Shown one piece after another: positions 1 to 7,719 of a stretch of DNA of 19,112 bases. The stretch is from Bacteroidales bacterium UBA1035 (GTDB lineage Bacteria > Bacteroidota > Bacteroidia > Bacteroidales > Dysgonomonadaceae), in the NCBI GenBank assembly GCA_002316835.1, contig DCEG01000101.1, positions 1 through 19,112 of the forward strand, read 5' to 3'. The number at the start of each line of letters is the position of its first letter. The stretch's first letter is position 1. The translations under genes were made by a program, and so were the position numbers. A model generated the notes under the pieces. That model saw only the letters and a list, made by a program, of their open reading frames with translations, searched no databases and was not told the DNA's origin.

Positions 1-110
1 TGAAATCCTCGTAAATTGGTGTAATAAACTTGTAAATCAGCTAATAGTTGCTGTAAGCCTTTTGTGACGTTTTGTAGATTTTTTAATCCTGTAAATTCAG
101 TTGTTTTCAT
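1..110 (-). CDS. dps: Dps-family ferritin-like protein, N-terminal fragment
   Basis: An ATG at 110-108 opens a frame that runs off the left edge after 36 codons. The encoded start contains LLADLQVYYTNLRGF, which matches the first helix of Dps proteins, where the family typically reads like LNxLLAxYQxxYxNxRGFHW. Dps oligomers oxidise and store iron and protect DNA during oxidative stress in the cytoplasm. The gene lies 26 nt downstream of a Fur/PerR-like repressor on the same strand, a classic pairing in which the repressor controls the iron-storage gene. The ferroxidase residues fall outside the window, so only the N-terminal helix supports the call. Confidence 0.8.
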   Translation of the reverse strand, partial: MKTTEFTGLKNLQNVTKGLQQLLADLQVYYTNLRGF

Positions 111-136
111 AATGTTTATTGTTTTTAATTATTTGA

Positions 137-565
137 TCATCTTTTGTTTATTGGTTTGCCGCTAATATGCAGTGTAATTGAGTTTATTTGATAACCCTCA
201 ATAGCATTTTTTTCGAAGTATGCCTTTAGGATTTCGTCCAGCTCCTCGTTTACATAATCTTGAATTATATTACCTTCCTCACTGTGTAGATGGTGATGAT
301 GTTTTAAAATACCATCATATCGCATTACTTCACCTTCAGTCAGGATTTTATTTATTACTCCGTGTTTAACGAAAGTGTCGAGTGTTTTATAAACAGTTCC
401 AATTGCTATACTGGGATTTTTTTTGTGAATAAAATCGATAATCTGTTCTGTTGTGGGATGGTTTCGCAATGTGTGAATTGCTTCAAGCACACCTATTCGC
501 TGTGGGGTTACCTTGAGATCTTTTTCTTTTAATAATTCCTGAATGTCTTTAATATCTATATGCAT
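137..565 (-). CDS. perR: Fur-family transcriptional repressor, PerR-like
   Basis: This 142-residue protein has the Fur-family layout: a winged helix (about residues 8-82, with VTPQR at 19-23 and the recognition helix around IAIGTVYKTL at 53-62), then a dimerisation and metal-binding domain. Putative regulatory metal ligands are H36, D84, H90, H92 and D103, which line up, offset by one, with H37, D85, H91, H93 and D104 of Bacillus PerR as I remember them. The protein has no cysteine at all, so the structural Cys4 zinc site of many Fur and PerR proteins is absent. It is followed by dps, which favours a peroxide- or iron-responsive role. The upstream 95 bp hold a perfect 6-1-6 inverted repeat that could be its own operator. 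PerR versus Fur cannot be settled by sequence alone. Confidence 0.85.
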   Translation of the reverse strand: MHIDIKDIQELLKEKDLKVTPQRIGVLEAIHTLRNHPTTEQIIDFIHKKNPSIAIGTVYKTLDTFVKHGVINKILTEGEVMRYDGILKHHHHLHSEEGNIIQDYVNEELDEILKAYFEKNAIEGYQINSITLHISGKPINKR

Positions 566-578
566 ATGATTCCTAATA

Positions 579-591
579 AAGAATAATTCTT
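579..591. promoter_or_regulatory. Candidate Fur/PerR operator (6-1-6 inverted repeat)
   Basis: AAGAAT-A-ATTCTT is a perfect inverted repeat with a single central base, 14 nt upstream of the repressor start codon. PerR and Fur boxes are A+T-rich repeats of similar 7-1-7 design, so autoregulation is plausible. The flanks also carry two direct copies of ATTCCTAA (569-576 and 603-610). A perfect 13-mer dyad can occur by chance in A+T-rich DNA, so this remains a candidate. Confidence 0.35.
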
Positions 592-660
592 ACTTAAAAC
601 AAATTCCTAACAAAATTGTTCACGTAAAATTGATATTTATTGAAGAAAAATAGATATTGC

Positions 661-1728
661 TTATAACTTTTTCCTTTTCAATACGATCCAGACAATCATT
701 GGAGCGCCAAAAACAGCCGTTACGGCGTTAATTGGTAATGTGCGGTTCGAGATGGGAATTTGGGATATTATATCGCAGGAGATCAGTAGTATGCCACCGA
801 GTAACAGAGTGGCAGGAATAGTGGTTTTGTGATTAACGGTATTAAAAAAGCTTCGGGCAAAATGAGGAATTACTATTCCTACAAAAGCAATTGGACCTGT
901 AAATGCAGTGATAGCTCCTGTGATTATTGCGGTAATAATAATGATGATAACTCTTAATCTTTTAACGTTGAGCCCAATGCTGGTTGCATATTTTTCTCCC
1001 AACAATAAACTGTTCAGTGCTTTTTGAAGAAAAAATACTAAAATAACACCTGCTGTGATTAGTGTTACCAGCAGTGGCATCTTATCCCAGGTTACTGCTC
1101 CAAGACTTCCAAAAGTCCAGGTTACAAAAATCTTTAGTGAATCAGGATCGGCGAAACTTTGTAAAATAGTTATCGCTGCGCTTGCCACATATCCGAAAAT
1201 CATTCCCAGTACCAGTATCGTAACGGAATCATTGATTCTTGTTGAAACCGCGAGTATCAGTAATAGAACCAATGTGGCACCCGATATAGCGATTATAATT
1301 TGCGCCATGCTTCCAAGTGATGCGATAAAAGGATAAATCGAGGTACCGCTTAACAGCGTAAGGAAAGCAACTCCCAATCCGGCACCGGCGCTTACACCCA
1401 GTACATCCGGTCCGGCAAGGGCATTTCGGAAAAGTGTTTGCATTAACAAGCCCGCAATCGATAACGCAGAACCTGCCAAAAGTGCAGTGATTGCTTTGGG
1501 GAGACGGTAATTGAAAATTATTTCATCGATAATTTCGTTTCCCGATGTTCCAAAAAGTGCATTTATTCCTTCGGAAAATGAAATTTTTGCATTTCCCGTA
1601 AATAAGTCTGCCATAAAAACGATGATCAGCAGAACAATAAGAATTGTAAAAATATGTTTTTTATTTTTCAATTTTTTTGATTTGTAACTATCCGGACTAT
1701 GATCGGTCTGACGGATAACATTTACCAA
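661..1728 (-). CDS. FecCD/BtuC-family ABC importer permease (first copy)
   Basis: The protein (355 residues from the TTG at 1728) is a polytopic inner-membrane permease of the iron-chelate/haem/vitamin B12 class. Family hallmarks visible are RLPKAITALLAGSALSIAG (75-93) followed by the RNALAGPDVLGVSAGAGLG segment (101-119), and GIVIPHFAR (284-292) near the ATPase-coupling region. About nine to ten hydrophobic helices can be counted. No ATG gives a full-length product: the first in-frame Met, residue 39, lies inside the first helix, so TTG at 1728 (or a nearby non-ATG codon) is the likely start; a TGA sits six codons upstream. It follows the binding protein by 24 nt. The usual ATPase gene is not next to it; the downstream neighbour is the Fur-like gene. 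Substrate (corrinoid, haem or siderophore) is not determined. Confidence 0.9.
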   Translation of the reverse strand: MVNVIRQTDHSPDSYKSKKLKNKKHIFTILIVLLIIVFMADLFTGNAKISFSEGINALFGTSGNEIIDEIIFNYRLPKAITALLAGSALSIAGLLMQTLFRNALAGPDVLGVSAGAGLGVAFLTLLSGTSIYPFIASLGSMAQIIIAISGATLVLLLILAVSTRINDSVTILVLGMIFGYVASAAITILQSFADPDSLKIFVTWTFGSLGAVTWDKMPLLVTLITAGVILVFFLQKALNSLLLGEKYATSIGLNVKRLRVIIIIITAIITGAITAFTGPIAFVGIVIPHFARSFFNTVNHKTTIPATLLLGGILLISCDIISQIPISNRTLPINAVTAVFGAPMIVWIVLKRKKL

Positions 1729-1752
1729 ACGGATTTTAAAATATCAGATACT

Positions 1753-2910
1753 TTACTCTAGTGGTTTAATATATGTAAATTCCGCTTCAGGCAGAAGTTC
1801 AGGATGAGCAGCTTTAATTAAATCTGAAAGGACAAGATCCGGATGGGCGATAGCACTTTCAAAATAATCATTTCCGCCCGATGGCGTTGTTCTTTGTCTG
1901 TTACTAAATACCTGACGATCCTTTACAGATTTCAGCAACAAATACTTTTTGTCCTTTTGGGTGAGTTCATCGTAAGAATCTGCTTCGCAGCCGAACCAAA
2001 AATTGGCATCGCTGAATTGAGCGAGTACCGATTCAATATCCAGGCCTATACTTCCACTTTCATTGTTATCCTTGTAAAAGTAGTCCAATCCTGCATCAGA
2101 AAACAAAATTGCATTAAAGCTTTTTCCCCCGGGTACATACCATGTGTCCTGAAAATTATCTCCCATAAGAACGGTTGGCTTATCCTTAATATTCTTTACA
2201 ATAGCAGTTTGAACTTGATATCTCGATTCTATTTCGCTGAAAATACTATCTGCAAAAGATTCCTTATCGAAAAAAGCAGCAATTAGTTTAATCCATTCAG
2301 CCCGGGCAAGTGGTGTGTTTTCCATCCACTCCAACGTATAAATTATCGGTAGTCCGGCGTTTAATAATCTTTCATTATACGAGTCCTGCTGAGCATAAGC
2401 TGATGTAATGATCGCCTCGGGTTTAAGTAATAAAGCTTTTTCAACATTTGGTTTGAACGGATCGCCTAAATCCTGGATCTGATTTTTTCCAAGTTTTTGT
2501 AAAATAATTGGATTGTAAATCCGTGGAGCATCAGTAACGCCTATGACTTTATCCAGTTCATCAAGTTGTTGCAGAAATTCAAAATAAGAAAACGTATTTA
2601 CCACAACCGAATTTATTGGAATTTTTAACTTAAAACCATCATCGGGTATGTTTTTGGAATCATCTTTAAAAAGATAGTAAACTGCATACGGCTTTTGGTC
2701 ACCTTTTCCCCACGGATTGTGAATGGTAATTTGTGTGTAATCTTCAAAATGATTTATCTTAAATCCTTTTGCGTAATGTATATTGGTTTCGGTAGAATTG
2801 CTTTGTTTGTTATTTGTTTGTTGGCTGTTTTTCTGTTTGCATCCTAAAAATAAAAAAAGAATCAATAATAAAGTTACCTGGAAAACAGCGTTTTTGTGTC
2901 TCAAAATCAT
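1753..2910 (-). CDS. Substrate-binding lipoprotein of FecB/BtuF-type ABC importer
   Basis: This 385-residue protein begins with a lipoprotein signal peptide: a hydrophobic stretch ending in LFLGC, with Cys24 the likely lipidated residue, followed by a Q/N/S-rich linker. The rest fits the class III periplasmic binding fold (Peripla_BP_2), with the first lobe starting near SVVVNTFSYFEFLQQLDELDKV and the segment PNVEKALLLKPEAIITS typical of BtuF, FhuD and haem-binding relatives. It would deliver a metal chelate, corrinoid or haem to the permease encoded just downstream. Its ATG overlaps the stop of the upstream AI-2E gene (ATGA), which indicates co-translation. The ligand cannot be read from sequence. 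An extra N-terminal region (about residues 45-95, including the HNPWGKGDQKPYAVYYLF segment) precedes the lobe and is common in Bacteroidetes homologues. Confidence 0.88.
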   Translation of the reverse strand: MILRHKNAVFQVTLLLILFLFLGCKQKNSQQTNNKQSNSTETNIHYAKGFKINHFEDYTQITIHNPWGKGDQKPYAVYYLFKDDSKNIPDDGFKLKIPINSVVVNTFSYFEFLQQLDELDKVIGVTDAPRIYNPIILQKLGKNQIQDLGDPFKPNVEKALLLKPEAIITSAYAQQDSYNERLLNAGLPIIYTLEWMENTPLARAEWIKLIAAFFDKESFADSIFSEIESRYQVQTAIVKNIKDKPTVLMGDNFQDTWYVPGGKSFNAILFSDAGLDYFYKDNNESGSIGLDIESVLAQFSDANFWFGCEADSYDELTQKDKKYLLLKSVKDRQVFSNRQRTTPSGGNDYFESAIAHPDLVLSDLIKAAHPELLPEAEFTYIKPLE

Positions 2911-4007
2911 TTCTTTTTATTTTTCTTATATCCGGGTATATTGAATTTCCTCGATTTCATCCGTGTGGCAACACGTGGTTGTGCTGTTGATCCCGGAATA
3001 TATTCGTGGCGGTACATATTGAAAAAAAGCACAAATAATGACAACAACAGAGGTCCAAAGATAACGCCCCAGAACCCGAACATAGGAATACCGATCAATA
3101 CTCCGAAAATAGTGATCAGCGGGTGAATATCGGCAAGCCATTTCTGCAGAAGAAATCTTGCTACGTTGTCCACTCCGCCGATAATAATGAACCCATACAA
3201 TGACAACCCTATTCCGCCACCGATGTTGCCTTCCAGAAAAATTGAAAGGGCAATAGGAACCCAAATAACAGTTGTTCCCAAAATCGGAATAATGGATGCT
3301 GCGCCGGTAAGTATTGCATAAAGCAGCGCATTGTCCACGCCAAAGAATATATATCCCATATACGCGAAAACACCTTGGATAATGGCTAATAAAGGTATTC
3401 CTATTGCATTTGCCTGAATGATCATCTTGGTTTCTTCACTTAGAATTTGCTTGTTCTCTTCTTTAAACGGAAGAATTTCTTTAACCATTCTCTCAAATCC
3501 TTCATAATTATAAAGCAAATAGAAAAGGATGAAAAGGGCAAAAAGAGAATTAATAACCAATGAGTAAATACTTGCACCAAGAGACTGTAATATATTTCCT
3601 CCTAACTTGGGTAAACTGGATAGATTATCGGGAGTGAATATTTGAAAATCAAGTTTTTCTTCAATCATTTCAACAAAATTATTGAAGCTGTCAATTATGG
3701 CTTTTGGATCAATTGAAATTCCCGATACTGTATCAATAACTAAAAAAGCAATCCCTGTAAGTGGACCTAAAAATAGCAATAACGCTTCTATGGTCAAAAG
3801 TGTGGCAGCAAATCCCTTTTTTAGTTTCTTTTTCTCCACCAAATAGGTCATCTGTCCTTTCAAGAGAACATAAAGTGTTGCGGCACCTAAAAAACCACTT
3901 AAATAAAGGCGTAATTCCTTAAAAAGGATCAGTCCAAGAAGTATCAGGAAACCGATAAGTATGTATTTGTATTCTTTCTTTTTATAAGGGAGATTATTTT
4001 CAATCAT
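2907..4007 (-). CDS. AI-2E family transporter (PF01594-type membrane protein)
   Basis: The product (366 residues) is a multi-spanning membrane protein with the architecture of the AI-2E/PerM/YdiK family: paired N-terminal helices (about residues 15-50), a hydrophilic stretch (about 95-140), and a C-terminal block containing GGVDNVARFLLQKW, then HPLITIFGVLIGIPMFGFWG and VIFGPLLLSLF. That last run, with an invariant-looking HPL and FGP, is the best family signature. Members are implicated in export of the AI-2 signal or in ion/proton antiport; the substrate here is unknown. The C-terminal tail is strongly basic (KSRK...YKKNKKK). The stop codon overlaps the start of the binding-protein gene, and the DUF2007 gene lies 27 nt upstream, so all four genes down to the permease probably share a transcript. 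Confidence 0.9.
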   Translation of the reverse strand: MIENNLPYKKKEYKYILIGFLILLGLILFKELRLYLSGFLGAATLYVLLKGQMTYLVEKKKLKKGFAATLLTIEALLLFLGPLTGIAFLVIDTVSGISIDPKAIIDSFNNFVEMIEEKLDFQIFTPDNLSSLPKLGGNILQSLGASIYSLVINSLFALFILFYLLYNYEGFERMVKEILPFKEENKQILSEETKMIIQANAIGIPLLAIIQGVFAYMGYIFFGVDNALLYAILTGAASIIPILGTTVIWVPIALSIFLEGNIGGGIGLSLYGFIIIGGVDNVARFLLQKWLADIHPLITIFGVLIGIPMFGFWGVIFGPLLLSLFVLFFNMYRHEYIPGSTAQPRVATRMKSRKFNIPGYKKNKKK

Positions 4008-4034
4008 ATAATCCGATAAATATAAGATTAAAAT

Positions 4035-4268
4035 TTAAAGAACAAAATCTTCAGGTTCTGCAAATCCACCTTCAATAAGTGCATTTTTGGCTGTTTCGTA
4101 ATCTGAAGCTTTTACCTGCATTTCGATATCTCCAATGCTGTAAGCAAGACGACTGGCGGTCAAGTTTTTCATAAATACTTCTATACCCCTCATCTCCATA
4201 AATGTTTGAATAATGGAAACATCAGCAGGAAATTGAAATGTTTTAACGGTAATAAAATCTTCTTCCAT
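4035..4268 (-). CDS. DUF2007-family small protein (putative signal-transducing protein)
   Basis: A 77-residue cytoplasmic protein with the DUF2007 pattern: an N-terminal beta-strand with an aliphatic and aromatic run (FITVKTFQFPADVSII), then an FMEMRGIEVFMKN helix-strand segment, and a C-terminal DYETAKNALIEGGF amphipathic helix. The family resembles PII-like ferredoxin-fold domains and has no firmly assigned function. It is the first gene of the minus-strand operon that continues into the AI-2E family protein. The ATG at 4268-4266 is the natural start, as the region upstream is A+T-rich and non-coding. Confidence 0.75.
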   Translation of the reverse strand: MEEDFITVKTFQFPADVSIIQTFMEMRGIEVFMKNLTASRLAYSIGDIEMQVKASDYETAKNALIEGGFAEPEDFVL

Positions 4269-4296
4269 AAAGCGGTTATTTATAATTAATGGACTT

Positions 4297-4304
4297 CAAA
4301 AATA
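4297..4304 (-). promoter_or_regulatory. Candidate -7 promoter element for the DUF2007 operon
   Basis: On the minus strand the sequence reads TATTTTTG, a full match to the Bacteroidetes -7 consensus TAnnTTTG, 28 nt upstream of the DUF2007 start codon. A TTTG lies 23 nt further upstream, slightly farther than the usual 19-21 nt spacing. The match is short and the region A+T-rich, so this is suggestive only. Confidence 0.35.
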
Positions 4305-4348
4305 AGCTATTTTTTGATGATAAAGACCAAAAACTCCATTTTTTGATG

Positions 4349-4356
4349 TAATTTTG
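4349..4356 (+). promoter_or_regulatory. Candidate -7 promoter element for the short-chain dehydrogenase
   Basis: TAATTTTG matches the Bacteroidetes -7 consensus TAnnTTTG, 23 nt before the ATG at 4380. No good -33 TTTG is seen at the usual distance. It would drive the only plus-strand gene in the window, divergently from the DUF2007 operon. Confidence 0.35.
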
Positions 4357-4379
4357 ATTTTATTAAAATTTTATACGTT

Positions 4380-5141
4380 ATGAACACAAAAATTGCATTA
4401 ATTACCGGTGCTACATCGGGAATTGGAGAAGCCACAACCCTAAAATTAGCTGAAAATGGTTTCGACGTTATTATAACCGGACGTAGAAACGACAGATTGA
4501 CAGCCTTAAAAGAAAAACTTGAAAAAAATGGAATCCGCGTTTTAAGCCTTTGTTTCGATGTTCGGGTCGAATCGGAAGTAAAATCAGCCATCAAAAGTTT
4601 ACCGGATGATTGGAAGAATGTTGACGTTCTTGTTAATAATGCCGGATTGGCCGCAGGGCTGAGTACTCTTCAAGAAGGGGATACCGACGACTGGGACAGA
4701 ATGATCGATACTAACTTTAAAGGTCTACTTTATGTCTCGAGATATGTTTCACCGCTTATGATAAAACGAGAAAAAGGCCACATTATCAACATCGGCTCTA
4801 TTGCCGGAAAGGAAGTATATCCTAACGGAAACGTTTATTGTGCCACCAAACATGCGGTAGATGCACTCACGAAAGGTATGCGCATAGATATGCTAAAATA
4901 TAACATAAAGGTTACACAAGTGTGTCCCGGGGCGGTTGAAACGGAGTTTTCCATCGTTCGTTTTCACGGAGATGAAGATCGTGCTGCCAAAGTGTATGAA
5001 GGATTTGATAACCTTATAGCAGATGATATTGCAGACTGTATCCTTTTTGCCGTTTCGCGTCCGCCTCACGTGAATATCAACGATATGATCGTCATGCCGA
5101 CTGCTCAGGCAACAGGAACATTGTTTAATAAGAAGCTGTAG
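4380..5141 (+). CDS. Short-chain dehydrogenase/reductase (YdfG-like, NADP-type)
   Basis: The 253-residue protein is a classical SDR: the nucleotide-binding TGATSGIG motif (9-16), GRR (34-36) after the second strand suggesting NADP(H) preference, NNAG (86-89), catalytic Ser140 in NIGS, and the YxxxK pair Tyr153/Lys157. PG at 183-184 follows in the usual place. Closest in feel to E. coli YdfG, a 3-hydroxy acid / L-allo-threonine dehydrogenase, with which it shares overall length and the motif PGAVETEFSIVRFHGD. It is cytoplasmic. It is the only plus-strand gene in the window and converges on the DUF192 gene with only 4 nt between the two stop codons. There is no evidence tying it to the cobalamin genes. 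Confidence 0.92.
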   Translation: MNTKIALITGATSGIGEATTLKLAENGFDVIITGRRNDRLTALKEKLEKNGIRVLSLCFDVRVESEVKSAIKSLPDDWKNVDVLVNNAGLAAGLSTLQEGDTDDWDRMIDTNFKGLLYVSRYVSPLMIKREKGHIINIGSIAGKEVYPNGNVYCATKHAVDALTKGMRIDMLKYNIKVTQVCPGAVETEFSIVRFHGDEDRAAKVYEGFDNLIADDIADCILFAVSRPPHVNINDMIVMPTAQATGTLFNKKL

Positions 5142-5145
5142 GAAT

Positions 5146-5664
5146 TTAGTTATCGGAAAGATTAAAAATAATTTTATCTCCTTCGGTAATATTTTTCTGA
5201 ACACAATATCCGGCGTTTACCTCTACCACGTATAATGCCGGTTTTGTTGATGCATAATTCCATTCCCGCATGGGTGTGGTGTTGGCGTGAATGGTGATAA
5301 TTTCATTATTGGCATTTACAAAAAGCATGTCCAGCGGAATATACGTGTTTTTCATCCAGAAACCTTGAATTTCTTCTACATCGAAAATAAATAACATGCC
5401 TACGTCAGCAGGTATTGATTTCCTGTACATTAAACCGCGAGCGCGTCGTTGGTTGTTGTCGGCAATTTCAATATCAATAATCGAAATTGTATCGTTGTTT
5501 TCAGCCGATAAAAAAGCCAAACTGCCTTGTTTGTTGAAAGCAACTTCAAAAGCGCCTTCTTCAGTCAAAGGCATCTTTTCTTTTTTAGTCAGAAAAAGTG
5601 CAATAGCAGCAATGGCTACTGTCACGACTGCAATCCAAATAAAAATCGATTTCTTTGATTTCAT
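5146..5664 (-). CDS. DUF192 family membrane-anchored/exported protein
   Basis: From the ATG at 5664 the product has 172 residues; a TTG at 5688 would add eight residues but the ATG directly precedes a typical signal segment (basic MKSKKS, then a hydrophobic helix of about 18 residues). The remainder is a DUF192 domain: RRARGLMYRKSIPADVGMLF, then GFWMKNTYIPLDMLFVN and a C-terminal YVVEVNAGYC...GDKIIF, where the family usually has YVLEvnaG. DUF192 proteins are small all-beta domains of unknown function, exported or periplasmic in many bacteria. It sits 36 nt after cbiB on the same strand and so may be the last gene of the cobalamin run, although no functional link is known. Confidence 0.85.
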   Translation of the reverse strand: MKSKKSIFIWIAVVTVAIAAIALFLTKKEKMPLTEEGAFEVAFNKQGSLAFLSAENNDTISIIDIEIADNNQRRARGLMYRKSIPADVGMLFIFDVEEIQGFWMKNTYIPLDMLFVNANNEIITIHANTTPMREWNYASTKPALYVVEVNAGYCVQKNITEGDKIIFNLSDN

Positions 5665-5700
5665 AAGAATGATTATTTCAATGCTCAAAAATACATAAAA

Positions 5701-6672
5701 TTATGTGATAAAATGGATTGACAGATGAAATATATAATGTGCTATTAAGATACACAGTAGCATAAGGAAACTTGTTTTGACGTTGATAAAACACGATTTG
5801 ATGATGTCGTCGTGTGTGAGTTCGCGGTCATTTTCGCCGATATACGGTTTTTTTACCAATTTTTCCTGATATACGTTTGGTCCGCCAAAACGGCAATTAA
5901 TAATTCCCGCCAATGCCGACTCGGGATAGCCTGAATTGGGGCTGGCGTGTTGTCGGGCATATTTTCTAATAAAGTGAAAACCCCTGGCCGAAGGAGGAAG
6001 CAATACCATGAGCAACGCGGTAATGCGAGCGGGGAAGTGATTAGCTGCGTCGTCGAGGATGCGGGCTGCAAACCATCCAAAATCTCTGTAACAATCATTT
6101 TTGTAGCCAATCATCGAATCCATTGTATTTATCATTTTGTAAGCCATCATCAATGGGATACCCCCAAAGGCGTAGAAAAACATGGGTGCAATGACGCCGT
6201 CGCCCAAATTTTCCGACAGTGTTTCTAATGTGGCTGTCCGGATTTGATGAAACGTGAGTCGTGAAGTATCCCGTCCCACAATCCAACTTAGTTGTTTGCG
6301 TGATGCAAGCAAATCGTTTTTTTGTACTTCACGTTCTACTTTCAAAGCTTCGGTAATAAGGCTTCTGTTGCTTATTGCATAGAAGAAAAACAATGTATTA
6401 ACAATGTTTTTAGCAACGAGAAAGTCTTTTAGCAAGATTTGTATTATATATAATACGCCCCATATAAGAAAAACCAACATCAGAGCTACAAAAATGCCCT
6501 TTTCCTTTCGGTATTTTCCCCGATTGAATTGTCGGTCACAGAAAGCAATTGTTTTTCCAAAAAAACGAATGGGGTGGGGCAGCCAACTCGGATCGCCCAA
6601 CGCAGCATCAAGCACCAATCCGCCAATAAGAGGGATCAGGAAATCACGGTATGTAGCAATGAATTCCGACAT
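5701..6672 (-). CDS. cbiB: Adenosylcobinamide-phosphate synthase
   Basis: A 323-residue inner-membrane enzyme that joins adenosylcobyric acid to aminopropanol (phosphate) to give adenosylcobinamide (phosphate). The family signature DAALGDPSWLPHPIRFFG lies at about residues 22-39; other typical segments are the NTMDSMIGYKN stretch and SPNSGYPESALAG near the C-terminal third, as in CobD/CbiB proteins. Several transmembrane helices are visible, including one at the very C-terminus. Its ATG is 6 nt after the stop of cobD, which makes the aminopropanol phosphate used in this reaction. Naming note: this is called CobD in Pseudomonas and CbiB in Salmonella; the Salmonella convention is used here. 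Confidence 0.95.
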   Translation of the reverse strand: MSEFIATYRDFLIPLIGGLVLDAALGDPSWLPHPIRFFGKTIAFCDRQFNRGKYRKEKGIFVALMLVFLIWGVLYIIQILLKDFLVAKNIVNTLFFFYAISNRSLITEALKVEREVQKNDLLASRKQLSWIVGRDTSRLTFHQIRTATLETLSENLGDGVIAPMFFYAFGGIPLMMAYKMINTMDSMIGYKNDCYRDFGWFAARILDDAANHFPARITALLMVLLPPSARGFHFIRKYARQHASPNSGYPESALAGIINCRFGGPNVYQEKLVKKPYIGENDRELTHDDIIKSCFINVKTSFLMLLCILIAHYIFHLSIHFIT

Positions 6673-6678
6673 AAAATA

Positions 6679-7701
6679 TTAATGCTTAAGATAGGATTCT
6701 ATGGCTTTGATTAACTGTTCGTTTTTTTCTTTTTCCTGTACCGAAAGCCGGAAGTATGCCGGTGAGAGTCCTCGAAAATTGGATGCATCGCGAATAAGAA
6801 TACCGTATTTTTCGATAAGATATGATTTTAGTTCGGCACCCGTTCCTTTCTTCAATCGTGCAAGAAAATAGTTGCACGAAGAACTCATAACTTCCACTTG
6901 AGAAATTTTGGCCAGTTGATGCTGAAATTCAGCAGATTCTACACAAAGCATCTCGGTATCAGGTAATAAATCGGAATAGTTCTTCATAACAAAACTGCCT
7001 GCTTCCAATGCCATAGCATTTACGGTCCACGGTGCACGTAATGGCTGTAAACGTTCAATAACAGACTCGTGTGCAATTATATATCCTAATCTTAACCCGG
7101 GAATAGCAAATGTTTTCGTTAGTGAGTGCACAGAAATAAAGTTTGGATATTTTTGGTGTAGAGGTATAATCAGCGGACATTGCTGGCATAATTCGCCGTA
7201 GGCGTTATCAATGATGAAAAATTGTTGCGGATGTTCCTTAAAAAGAGTTTCGATGGTATCAAAAGGGATGATTGTACCATCGGGATTGTTAGGGACGGCA
7301 AACCAAACGGTATCGCTGTTGAAATGAGTGTTAGATTGCATTTCTTCTATTGGGAGAAACGATAATTCATGTCTGTAAAGAGAGCAGGCATCTTCATATT
7401 CGGCAAAAGCCGGGAATGTAATTGTGCTCCTCTTGTTTGCAAACAGTTGTGCCAGCAAATAAAATGCTTCTGCCGAACCGTTGGTTACTAAAACATTTTT
7501 TTCGGAAAGATGATGATGTAAGGCAATCCGGCTTCTAAGCTTACGTGCATTAGGATCAGGATAGTTGCTGATAAGGTGCAGGTGATTCGCCAGATAATCG
7601 GCAATACGTTTCGAGGCGTTTCGGTAGGGAATGTTGGTGCTGAAATCGGCAATTATTTCACCGTTGTGGTCATATAAGTCGTTACCGTGACCTGTAAGCA
7701 T
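6679..7701 (-). CDS. cobD: Threonine-phosphate decarboxylase (PLP enzyme, CobD)
   Basis: This 340-residue fold-type I aminotransferase-like protein fits CobD of Salmonella, which decarboxylates L-threonine O-3-phosphate to aminopropanol phosphate for the lower-ligand linker. It opens with GHGNDLYDHN, close to the GGN start of CobD and HisC relatives. The PLP-binding lysine is K196 in HSLTKTFAIPG, with R204 in PGLRLGY binding the substrate phosphate or carboxylate; PNNPDG (137-142) and DNAYGEL (165-171) are the standard cofactor-contact motifs. HisC (histidinol-phosphate aminotransferase) is the main alternative, but placement directly upstream of cbiB and downstream of cobQ favours CobD. A 60-nt gap with a tandem 13-mer precedes it. 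Confidence 0.92.
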   Translation of the reverse strand: MLTGHGNDLYDHNGEIIADFSTNIPYRNASKRIADYLANHLHLISNYPDPNARKLRSRIALHHHLSEKNVLVTNGSAEAFYLLAQLFANKRSTITFPAFAEYEDACSLYRHELSFLPIEEMQSNTHFNSDTVWFAVPNNPDGTIIPFDTIETLFKEHPQQFFIIDNAYGELCQQCPLIIPLHQKYPNFISVHSLTKTFAIPGLRLGYIIAHESVIERLQPLRAPWTVNAMALEAGSFVMKNYSDLLPDTEMLCVESAEFQHQLAKISQVEVMSSSCNYFLARLKKGTGAELKSYLIEKYGILIRDASNFRGLSPAYFRLSVQEKEKNEQLIKAIESYLKH

Positions 7702-7719
7702 AATTGAAATTTTCGATTT

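Noticed and set aside
631..660. Imperfect inverted repeat after the first permease gene, considered as a terminator
   Set aside because: The stem is A+T-only with a mismatch and has no proper U-run in the transcribed direction; too weak to call.
1843..2286. 147-codon plus-strand frame opposite the binding-protein gene
   Set aside because: Antisense to a well-supported lipoprotein gene and itself without recognisable domains.
2926..3264. 112-codon frame on the minus strand within the AI-2E gene
   Set aside because: A shadow in another frame of a well-supported membrane-protein gene; composition is not protein-like.
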